A stretch of 64,000 nt of DNA from Paracholeplasma morum (GTDB taxonomy: Bacteria; Bacillota_I; Bacilli_A; Acholeplasmatales; UBA5453). Made by a program: the position numbers and the translations under genes. Below are positions 1-6,705 of the stretch, in pieces (position 1 is the stretch's first letter; every line of letters starts with the position of its first letter). The DNA lies in NCBI RefSeq assembly GCF_016907055.1, contig NZ_JAFBBG010000003.1:1-64000 (forward strand), read 5' to 3'. Below the pieces are notes generated by a model. It was not told where the DNA came from. It saw only the letters and a list, made by a program, of their open reading frames with translations, and did no database searches.

Positions 1-254
1 TCATAATAACTTCCAGCACCATTCCTATATGATTCAACAACTTCATTTTTTAATGTTTCAGTATAACTTTGATTCATACCTTGCATACGTAATGCTTCAG
101 CACCAAACTTACTATATTTGAAAATCAGTACCTCTATTGCGCTTTTGCTTACGCCAAACTGACTTGCTAACTGTCTAAGTGACCCTTCGCCTTTCTCATA
201 TATCGTGCAAATAAGTAATTTTTCTTCATAACTTAATCGTTTGTTTTTTCTCAA
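1..254 (-). CDS. IS3-family (IS150-type) transposase OrfA, N-terminal part
   Basis: This minus-strand reading frame is cut by the window edge. It starts with TTG at 252-254, placed a few bases after a GGAGG ribosome site (262-266 region). The 84 visible residues begin LRKNKRLSYEEKL and contain a helix-turn-helix (SLRQLASQFGVSKSAIEVLI). After it a second, similar segment begins (YTETLKNEVVESYRNGAGSY). Repeated HTH units are typical of the DNA-binding OrfA of IS150-group elements, which binds the element ends; the catalytic DDE part (OrfB) would lie outside the window. Whether the element is intact cannot be told from here. Confidence 0.75.
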   Translation of the reverse strand, partial: MRKNKRLSYEEKLLICTIYEKGEGSLRQLASQFGVSKSAIEVLIFKYSKFGAEALRMQGMNQSYTETLKNEVVESYRNGAGSYY

Positions 255-310
255 AATAAAATACCTCCAAGTATTAACAGTAATAATATATATTTCTTTA
301 TATTATTTCC

Positions 311-338
311 TGTGTCTACTTTAGAGGTATCATATCAA
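311..338. repeat. Candidate terminal inverted repeat of the IS3-type element
   Basis: Read in the transposase direction, this stretch begins TGATATGATACCTC and continues with AAAGTAGACACAGG, about 60 bases upstream of the OrfA start. That is where an IS3-family left end is expected, and ends containing GTAGACA-type cores are common in the family. The other end and the target duplication are outside the window, so the boundary is an estimate. Confidence 0.4.
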
Positions 339-381
339 TGTGTCCTTTTTTCTTTTATATTAGTTTTCCCATCTTTTTGGT

Positions 382-413
382 TATGTATTATAAATACATA
401 TTTATGGTATAAT
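382..413 (+). promoter_or_regulatory. Extended -10 promoter with adjacent palindrome, nuclease lipoprotein operon
   Basis: TATAAT at 408-413 is preceded by TGG, giving an extended -10 (TGnTATAAT). No good -35 is visible. A hairpin-capable palindrome (TATGTATT at 382-389, AATACATA at 393-400) lies just upstream of the -10 and could be a repressor site or simply AT-rich chance. The ORF starts 35 bases downstream. Confidence 0.55.
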
Positions 414-447
414 AATAGTGCACTATTTTTTAGTAGAGGAGATTTGT

Positions 448-2079
448 ATGAAAAAAATATTACCGATTCTCGTATTGTTGCTTGTTTTTCTAGCAGGATG
501 CGAAAAGAAAGTGTTAAATCCAAAACTACCGGATTTAACAAACAAAACAACTGAAGAAGTTAGTTCAATATTGACAGAAGCTAAGATTGCATATGAACTA
601 ATCGAAGAGAGTGATTTTGATAAACCTAATAACGTATTTATCAAATATGATACGCACAGTGTTGGAGACGAAATCAAAAAAGATGTTATCGTTAAAGTAC
701 ACGTTAATTCGTATGTATTGCCAGATTTAACGGGCAAAACTGAGAGTGAAATCATTATCCTATTTGAAAAGGTAGGTAAAGATGTTGTTGTTGTGTTTGA
801 TGATCCAAACAATGACTTTGCTGATATGACTTGGGCAGGATATGATGGCGCTAATGTAGGCGATAAACTATCAGCGATTACTACAGACGAAATCAAAGTC
901 AAAATTGCAATTAACTCATTTGTTATATTACCAGATTTAGTTGGCCTCAATAAATATCAAATCGGTCAAGCATTGAATGACGCATTGATTCAATTCAACT
1001 ATGTATACATTGAAGATGATACTAAAGAAGCTGACACATTCCATAGTTTTGAAGGCTTTGAAGTGGGAGAAAAGATTGAACCAACTCAAATGGTTACGGT
1101 TAATCTATATTCCAACAGTTTCTTAAATGCAAATGAATCCTTATTCATTTCTAAGTTCTATGATAATGGCGATTTTAACAAAGCAGTTGAACTTTATAAT
1201 CCAACAAATGCCGCTATTAACTTAGCAGATTATTCAATTGCGGTATTGCAAAATGGGTCAGTAGTTCCTACTTATACAATTCCATTAGATGGACAATTAG
1301 ATTCACATTCAACGTTTATTATTGCACATCCAGGTGGCAACAGAGACGTTTCCAAAAAAGCTAATTTATCTACAACCTCATTGGTTTTCGACGGGAATGA
1401 TGTTATTCAATTACGCTATAAGAATGGATCATATGTTGATATCGTTAACGTAATGGGTACCAGATTAGTTACGTTAACAAATGAAGTCTATGTTCGTCAA
1501 GGAGATATCAAAGCCGGTACTAGAACGTTTGACTTTAATGCATGGGATGAGTATATCGGAACGTATGTAGAACCTTTTGGAACACACCCATTCAGTGCAC
1601 CTGAATCATTTGAAATCGATATGAGTTTTGCAGCAAGATCTTTTGGTGATCCACTTGGAGGATTCGCTAATGTTACTCTAGTAACAACAACCGATGGAGA
1701 TACAGCAGAATTTACACCAGGCTTCTTAAGTAATGCACGTATTCGTTTCTTAGGCGTGGATACACCAGAAACGCATCCAGAAGTTCAACCAGTTGGTCTT
1801 GAGGCGAAAGCATTCACAAGAAGTTTATTAGAATCAGCAACCCAAATTTATTTACAAAATGATCCAGGTAACGCGTATAAAGACACATACGGTCGTCACA
1901 TCGGATTGATTTGGGCAGATGGTCAATTGGTTAACTATTTGATCGTGAAAAATGGATTCTCCAATAACTTCTTGACTGCTGAAACTAAATTGGTTTATAA
2001 CAACAGATACTTATATCGTTGGTTCCAAGACGCTGAACAATATGCTAAGGATAATAACTTAGGCGTACACGCTCTATAA
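448..2079 (+). CDS. Lipoprotein with three PASTA-like repeats, lamin-tail domain and thermonuclease domain
   Basis: This is a predicted surface-anchored nuclease of 543 residues. The start at 448 follows AGGAGA and gives a lipoprotein signal ending LAGC (Cys18); an earlier in-frame start near 418 would precede most of the ribosome site. Three PASTA-like repeats each open with LPDL (about 26-90, 92-162, 163-230). A lamin-tail-like beta domain follows (about 232-350). A staphylococcal-nuclease fold ends the protein (about 409-543) with TDGDT, RFLGVDTPE and YGRHIG, matching the Asp/Arg/Glu/Arg active-site blocks. The likely role is cutting external DNA or RNA for nucleotide scavenging, which is common in mollicutes. 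PASTA units normally bind cell-wall material or act as spacers; here a spacer role is more likely. It overlaps the next gene by one base. The nuclease call is strong; the PASTA and lamin-tail calls are moderate. Confidence 0.85.
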   Translation: MKKILPILVLLLVFLAGCEKKVLNPKLPDLTNKTTEEVSSILTEAKIAYELIEESDFDKPNNVFIKYDTHSVGDEIKKDVIVKVHVNSYVLPDLTGKTESEIIILFEKVGKDVVVVFDDPNNDFADMTWAGYDGANVGDKLSAITTDEIKVKIAINSFVILPDLVGLNKYQIGQALNDALIQFNYVYIEDDTKEADTFHSFEGFEVGEKIEPTQMVTVNLYSNSFLNANESLFISKFYDNGDFNKAVELYNPTNAAINLADYSIAVLQNGSVVPTYTIPLDGQLDSHSTFIIAHPGGNRDVSKKANLSTTSLVFDGNDVIQLRYKNGSYVDIVNVMGTRLVTLTNEVYVRQGDIKAGTRTFDFNAWDEYIGTYVEPFGTHPFSAPESFEIDMSFAARSFGDPLGGFANVTLVTTTDGDTAEFTPGFLSNARIRFLGVDTPETHPEVQPVGLEAKAFTRSLLESATQIYLQNDPGNAYKDTYGRHIGLIWADGQLVNYLIVKNGFSNNFLTAETKLVYNNRYLYRWFQDAEQYAKDNNLGVHAL

Positions 2080-2870
2080 TGAAAGTTGTCTATAGAATAT
2101 TATTCGCGTTGTTGATGGTTTTATTGTTTTGGTTTAGCTTTAATACCGCGAATAATATCGTTACAGAACGTTATATTGAAGAACATGTTGAACCAAACTT
2201 AAGGGGAGATAATCCAGATTACTTGTATTTTTACGGATCTGTTCCTCACTATAACCACAGAATTCCACTCTATTCCTTGGAAACAGAACAATACAATGTT
2301 AAGTTCTTCGAACTGATTGTAGCTGATAAAAAAGGGACGAAACTAGATGAATATGTCTATGTTATATTTCATAACAAAACCATATTTGAAACAGGAGAAA
2401 ACTATCGTATCTTGATTGAAGGCGAGAAAGAACAATATGTATTCTACCCACAAGGAATGATTTATGATGTGCTTGTATTGTTAGAAGATGAACAAGTATA
2501 CATCAAGAGAAGTTACATCGAATCCACACTAAACAAAGAATGGAAACTGGTAGATGGAAGTGATAATGTCTTAGTATCTTTCACACCTACATTAGATCGT
2601 CCATTCGAGTTAAAAACTGTGATTGAGTCTTACGTTCAAGCAAACGGAAAGTTGCCTAATAACGCTTTAAACGATCAAGACATCTATTTATACGACCAAC
2701 CTGATTATTCGCCTTATTTAATCGTTTATTCGGTCGCATTAAGTATATTTGGAGTGGTATTTGCGTTATCCTTATTCGGATTATATCTATATGATAAACG
2801 CAAAGGTAAAAGACAACTGATGGACTATGAATCGATTCTAAACGAACGAAGAAAATCCAAACAACTATAA
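2079..2870 (+). CDS. Unknown membrane protein, partner of the nuclease lipoprotein
   Basis: A 263-residue protein whose ATG shares a base with the stop of the nuclease gene (TAATG), so the two are translationally coupled. It has an N-terminal hydrophobic segment (about 5-25), an extracytoplasmic region of about 190 residues, a second membrane segment (about 217-240) and a short basic cytoplasmic tail (KRKGKRQ). The extracellular part is predicted mostly beta from its pattern of alternating hydrophobics. I do not recognise a family. The coupling suggests it holds, exports or works with the nuclease. A two-TM DUF3592-like architecture is conceivable but not demonstrated. Confidence 0.7.
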   Translation: MKVVYRILFALLMVLLFWFSFNTANNIVTERYIEEHVEPNLRGDNPDYLYFYGSVPHYNHRIPLYSLETEQYNVKFFELIVADKKGTKLDEYVYVIFHNKTIFETGENYRILIEGEKEQYVFYPQGMIYDVLVLLEDEQVYIKRSYIESTLNKEWKLVDGSDNVLVSFTPTLDRPFELKTVIESYVQANGKLPNNALNDQDIYLYDQPDYSPYLIVYSVALSIFGVVFALSLFGLYLYDKRKGKRQLMDYESILNERRKSKQL

Positions 2871-2903
2871 AAAAAGCATGTCCGAGCGACATGCTTTTTC
2901 TTT
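2871..2903. terminator. Bidirectional rho-independent terminator
   Basis: A 12-bp perfect stem (2871-2882 with 2888-2899) has a five-base loop, and A-rich and T-rich arms serve both strands. It separates the nuclease operon from the convergent FakA-DegV gene. Confidence 0.85.
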
Positions 2904-2922
2904 TGCGGGTAATTCAATTACT

Positions 2923-4686
2923 TCATTTTTTCTTTATATAAGCAACCGCAACTGATCCGATACCGGCATTCATTGCAACAATCGTTGAGATTTCTGAGAT
3001 GTATGCTACTCTTACCCCAGTTAAGGCTTCAATACGTTCTTTATAATACATTGCGCGGTCTAGTGCATTTACGTGTACTAAGGCAATCATATCAATATCA
3101 CTAGTTTCTTTAATCATCTTAATATGTTTCAAGATAATATTATCGGCTTTCTTAATGCCTATTGCCTTATCGTGGATAATTCCTACGCCTTCTTGGTCTA
3201 TTGAAATGATTGGTTTTAGATTAATAAGTTTACCAATGAAACCTACCGATCTCTTTAATCTTCCAGAACGAATCATGTATTTAAGAGTTTTAACGGATAC
3301 GAGTATTTTAGTTAGTGGTTTAAGTGCCTCAATCTTCTCGATTACTGTCTCATAATCCATGCCTTCTTTAATGAATTCCATGGCTTTATGAACAAGTAGA
3401 CCTTCAGCAACACTATTTTGATGAGAATCTATAACTGTTATTTTTTTATCTTTAAATGCACTTGCGCCTTTTAACAGAGCTTGATAAGTGCCACTCATTT
3501 TTGAAGACACTGTTATTACGATGATTTCATCATAATAGGTCGTTAAATATGAGTATAAGTTATCGATTGATCTAGGATTAGGTTGACTGGATTTAGGGTA
3601 CTCTTTTAACGATTTCATCAAACCATAAAACCGCTTGTTTTCAATGGTAAGCTTATCAAAATAAGTAGTCTGATTAATTAAAAGAGCAAGATTTAAGACG
3701 TGGATTTGATTGTCTTCTGCAAAGCCATCCTCTAAGTCAGCAATAGAGTCAGTCACCAAGGCTATTTTATGCTTACGGTGATTCGCAATTTCAAATTGGC
3801 GTTTCATGTCATCGACTTTTTCATCGACGATTTGACCAAAAGGTTCAACCAGTTCAAACACTTTTGCAGGATCGTTTGTGTGGATATGAATTCTAACCAT
3901 AGAACTACTACCAGCCACTACCATGGAATCTCCAAGAGGGTGTAGCGTCTTCTTAATTAGATCTTTATTGATGTTATTACCCTCAATAAGAACTTCTGTA
4001 CAATACCTTGTTTGATTGGCTTCAAAATGATCTACGTGCATTGGCATCTCTTCAACTGTTTTAAAAGAGATATCAACAGATTCGTCTTTTAAACCTCTGA
4101 CAAATCCTTCAATAAAATGATAGAAGCCTTTTGCACCTGCGTCCACTACCTTGTTTTGTTTTAAAACAGGTAATAAGTCTTTGGTATGTTCTAGTTCTAA
4201 CTTTAATCGATCAAGTGCACTCGACAGTAAACCAATAAAATCGCGTTTCTTGTCATTTAAAACCTTTAATGTTTCATGCCACATTCGCATGAGCGTAATC
4301 ATGGTACCTTCAACAGGTTTCTCAATCGAAGAATACGCGCTTAGAGAGGCTTTCTCGCTTGAGTTGATAAAGGTTTCGATATCGACTTCATCTGCTCTTA
4401 AATCGCGTGAAAAACCATCCAAGTAGGATGCGAATATGATTCCTGAGTTACCTCGTGCGCCAACAATGGCTGCGTTCGTAATGCTTTTTAATGTTTCTGT
4501 TAAAGTTGGTTTAAGGCTAGATTTTAAAAGAATGCTTTTCATCAATGAAGATAGGTTTGACCCCGTATCTCCATCCGCAACCGGAAAGACATTAATGGCA
4601 TTTAGTTCATCTTTTTCTGTGATTACATATTTAGCACCTACTACGAAACAACGGTAAAGGTGCTCATTGGATAATGTGTTTTGCAT
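2923..4686 (-). CDS. FakA-type DAK2/DhaL kinase fused to a DegV (FakB-type) fatty-acid-binding domain
   Basis: This 587-residue protein joins what are normally separate subunits of fatty acid kinase. Residues about 1-200 are a DhaL/DAK2 nucleotide-binding domain (NVFPVADGDTGSNL, then GARGNSGII). Residues about 205-305 match the FakA middle domain (RYCTEVLI, HIHTNDP). Residues about 308-587 are a DegV domain (VTDSIADL, then SSKMSGTYQ). In Staphylococcus, FakA phosphorylates fatty acid held by separate FakB proteins, feeding exogenous fatty acid into phospholipid. Fusion suggests a dedicated kinase/carrier pair in a membrane-dependent, wall-less cell. The FakA C-terminal domain is replaced by DegV. 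The gene lies 8 bases after the DUF2177 gene and probably shares its promoter. A stand-alone DegV protein is encoded at 39249-40100. The substrate is inferred from the families. Confidence 0.88.
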   Translation of the reverse strand: MQNTLSNEHLYRCFVVGAKYVITEKDELNAINVFPVADGDTGSNLSSLMKSILLKSSLKPTLTETLKSITNAAIVGARGNSGIIFASYLDGFSRDLRADEVDIETFINSSEKASLSAYSSIEKPVEGTMITLMRMWHETLKVLNDKKRDFIGLLSSALDRLKLELEHTKDLLPVLKQNKVVDAGAKGFYHFIEGFVRGLKDESVDISFKTVEEMPMHVDHFEANQTRYCTEVLIEGNNINKDLIKKTLHPLGDSMVVAGSSSMVRIHIHTNDPAKVFELVEPFGQIVDEKVDDMKRQFEIANHRKHKIALVTDSIADLEDGFAEDNQIHVLNLALLINQTTYFDKLTIENKRFYGLMKSLKEYPKSSQPNPRSIDNLYSYLTTYYDEIIVITVSSKMSGTYQALLKGASAFKDKKITVIDSHQNSVAEGLLVHKAMEFIKEGMDYETVIEKIEALKPLTKILVSVKTLKYMIRSGRLKRSVGFIGKLINLKPIISIDQEGVGIIHDKAIGIKKADNIILKHIKMIKETSDIDMIALVHVNALDRAMYYKERIEALTGVRVAYISEISTIVAMNAGIGSVAVAYIKKK

Positions 4687-4694
4687 AGAAACCT

Positions 4695-5096
4695 CTATTT
4701 GATTAGATTATAGATTAAATAGGTTATCGTGGAAGTGGAAAATCCTAGAAATGAACCCCAAGCCAAATCAATGATTGTGATGCTTAAAGGCCAGTCTTTC
4801 ATTGTAGCCAGATTAGTTAAGTCATAAGTAGCATAAGTGACTAAACCAAAGAATAGTCCTAACAACATAACTTTACCTAATGAATCCGCATCTAAACTTG
4901 GCTGGATAACAAATACGACAAGTCCTGCTATGAAGAGTACGTAGAAGATGATCGCAGCAGCCCAGTTAACATCGTTTTTAAGTAAAAATCCAATTTGGTT
5001 TTGATAGAGCTTCCTAGCAATTAAACTTAACCAAATCAAATCAACAACTAGAAATACCGTAAATGCAATTCCATAAAGCTTCAAAAATGTTCCCAT
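4695..5096 (-). CDS. DUF2177 family membrane protein
   Basis: A 133-residue protein with four hydrophobic segments (about 8-28, 47-65, 75-92, 105-128) and DUF2177-type conserved stretches (VDLIWL, YDLTNLATMKDWP, DLAWG). The function is unknown. In many bacteria DUF2177 genes sit next to photolyase genes, sometimes under light-responsive MerR-type regulators, and here it is divergent from a photolyase. It follows an AGGAGA ribosome site and heads a likely two-gene operon with the FakA-DegV fusion. Confidence 0.8.
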   Translation of the reverse strand: MGTFLKLYGIAFTVFLVVDLIWLSLIARKLYQNQIGFLLKNDVNWAAAIIFYVLFIAGLVVFVIQPSLDADSLGKVMLLGLFFGLVTYATYDLTNLATMKDWPLSITIIDLAWGSFLGFSTSTITYLIYNLIK

Positions 5097-5129
5097 AATA
5101 ATTCTCTCCTTTCATTTAATGATTCGTAA

Positions 5130-5158
5130 AGTATATTCAAACTTAATGTTATTAGCAA
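5130..5158 (-). promoter_or_regulatory. Promoter of DUF2177 / FakA-DegV operon
   Basis: On the minus strand, TTGCTA (5158-5153) and TATACT (5135-5130) are separated by exactly 17 bases, about 35 bases upstream of the start codon. Confidence 0.7.
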
Positions 5159-5174
5159 TCATCTATATTATAAT
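5147..5174 (+). promoter_or_regulatory. Likely photolyase promoter
   Basis: TATAAT at 5169-5174 has a weak -35 (TGTTAT, 5147-5152, 16-base spacer). It interleaves with the divergent DUF2177 promoter, so one bound regulator could affect both genes. Confidence 0.5.
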
Positions 5175-5189
5175 ATGAATAAGCAACAT

Positions 5190-5207
5190 GGTGCATCATC
5201 ATGCACC
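5190..5207. promoter_or_regulatory. Palindromic operator candidate in the phr leader
   Basis: GGTGCAT (5190-5196) and ATGCACC (5201-5207) form a 7-bp inverted repeat with a 4-base centre. It lies 16-33 bases downstream of the phr -10, the usual place for a repressor site or a 5'-UTR hairpin. Its GC content stands out in this AT-rich intergenic region. Confidence 0.45.
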
Positions 5208-5245
5208 TAATAATTCGAACACCAGACAAAATTAGGAGATAATCT

Positions 5246-6616
5246 ATGAATAAGTTAAGAATTAAGATGATTCAAGAAGGAACCAGCAATAGAAATGGCA
5301 AATATGTCATCTATTATATGCAACAATCTCAACGAATTCATTACAATCATGCCTTGAAATATGCCATTGATACCGCCAATCAAAAAGGCTTACCAGTGAT
5401 GATCATTTTTGCCCTTCAAGCATACCCTGAAGCAAACATAAGATCATATACTTTTATGCTTGAAGGACTAAAAGATGTCTATAGATGGGCAGGTAAACTC
5501 AATTTGAATATGATAATCAAGGTTGGAAAACCTAGAGAAGTTATTGAACCATATTTAAGTAATGCATACACGCTTGTTATGGAAAAAGGTTATTTAAAAC
5601 CTCAAGAAGCTATGAGAAGAGAACTTCTATTAAAAGCTAAAGATTATAGTCTAGATATTATTGAGATTGATACAGACTTGATTGTACCGGTTGAGGTTGC
5701 ATCCAACAAGGTAGAATATGGGGCTTATACAATAAGGCCCAAACTTAATAAGTTGTATGATGATTTCAATGATTTTGACAAGTTACCGGATATCAAGAAT
5801 AAAACGAATCTGAATCTATCATCTGATGTAGACATTTTTGATATCAATCAAACACTGAACACACTAAAGATTGAAGATACCCTATCTGCGAGTCCACTTT
5901 ATAAAGGTGGCTATATTGAAGCCCAAAAGAAACTTTTTGATTTCATTAATTCAAAGATCAATCACTATGAGGAATCAAGTGACCCTTCAACAGACTACAC
6001 CTCTTTAATGTCAATGTACTTACATTTTGGACAAATCAGCAGTTTAGAAATTCTTAATCAATTAGAACTAGCACTCAGTCAAAATAGAATCAAAGAAGAA
6101 GCGTTTCTAGCATTTAAAGAACAACTATTCATTAGAAGAGAACTTGCCTTCAATTATGTATTTTATAATCCAAGATATGATGATTTTTATGGAATGACAG
6201 AACCCTGGGCATATGAAACAATCGATGCACATAAAAAGGACGATAGACCTTATCTTTATGAAGAGAGAGACTATTTAAATTACCAAACACATGATCCGTA
6301 TTTCAATGCTGCGATGAAAGAAATGGTTGAAACAGGCTACATGCATAATTATATGAGAATGTACTGGGCTAAGAAAATCATTGAATGGTCAAAAACACAC
6401 GAAGAAGCTTATAAAACCATTCTAAAACTTAATAATAGATACTTCATTGATGGTAGAGACCCAAATAGTTATGCTGGTGTCGCCTGGTGTTTTGGAAAAC
6501 ACGATAGAGCTTGGACTGAAAGACCTATTTTTGGGAAACTAAGGTATATGAATGACAAAGGGTTAGAAAGAAAATTTGACATGCAAGGATACATTAATAA
6601 AGTGACTTACAGATAA
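5246..6616 (+). CDS. phr: Class II CPD photolyase
   Basis: A 456-residue flavoprotein that uses light to split cyclobutane pyrimidine dimers. The N-terminal Rossmann-like half has the class II pattern (YMQQSQRIHYNHAL, then RSYTFMLEGL). The C-terminal FAD-binding half carries the class II signatures NNRYFIDGRDPN, GVAWCFGKHDRAW and ERPIFGKLRYM. Length fits the class. The ATG follows GGAGAT. It is divergent from DUF2177 and ends at a strong terminator, so it is probably transcribed alone. The class II assignment rests on the W..FG.HDR.W..RPIFG block, which class I enzymes lack. Confidence 0.95.
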   Translation: MNKLRIKMIQEGTSNRNGKYVIYYMQQSQRIHYNHALKYAIDTANQKGLPVMIIFALQAYPEANIRSYTFMLEGLKDVYRWAGKLNLNMIIKVGKPREVIEPYLSNAYTLVMEKGYLKPQEAMRRELLLKAKDYSLDIIEIDTDLIVPVEVASNKVEYGAYTIRPKLNKLYDDFNDFDKLPDIKNKTNLNLSSDVDIFDINQTLNTLKIEDTLSASPLYKGGYIEAQKKLFDFINSKINHYEESSDPSTDYTSLMSMYLHFGQISSLEILNQLELALSQNRIKEEAFLAFKEQLFIRRELAFNYVFYNPRYDDFYGMTEPWAYETIDAHKKDDRPYLYEERDYLNYQTHDPYFNAAMKEMVETGYMHNYMRMYWAKKIIEWSKTHEEAYKTILKLNNRYFIDGRDPNSYAGVAWCFGKHDRAWTERPIFGKLRYMNDKGLERKFDMQGYINKVTYR

Positions 6617-6622
6617 CGTAAA

Positions 6623-6655
6623 AGCACTAAAGGAAGCCCTTTAGTGCTGTTTTTG
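6623..6655 (+). terminator. Terminator of phr
   Basis: An 11-bp stem (AGCACTAAAGG, 6623-6633, with 6638-6648) and 4-base loop are followed by GTTTTT. Confidence 0.85.
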
Positions 6656-6660
6656 TCTAT

Positions 6661-6693
6661 AAAAAAAGGATGAAGACTTTCGTCAACATCCTT
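6661..6693 (-). terminator. Terminator of ppdK
   Basis: On the minus strand AAGGATG pairs with CATCCTT around an inner GAC-GAAA-GTC hairpin, followed by a T run (6667-6661). Confidence 0.8.
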
Positions 6694-6705
6694 AAAAACT
6701 ATAGA

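Noticed and set aside
312-554. 80-residue frame overlapping the start of the nuclease lipoprotein
   Set aside because: It overlaps the promoter, palindrome and signal peptide of the real gene in another frame and lacks a ribosome site.
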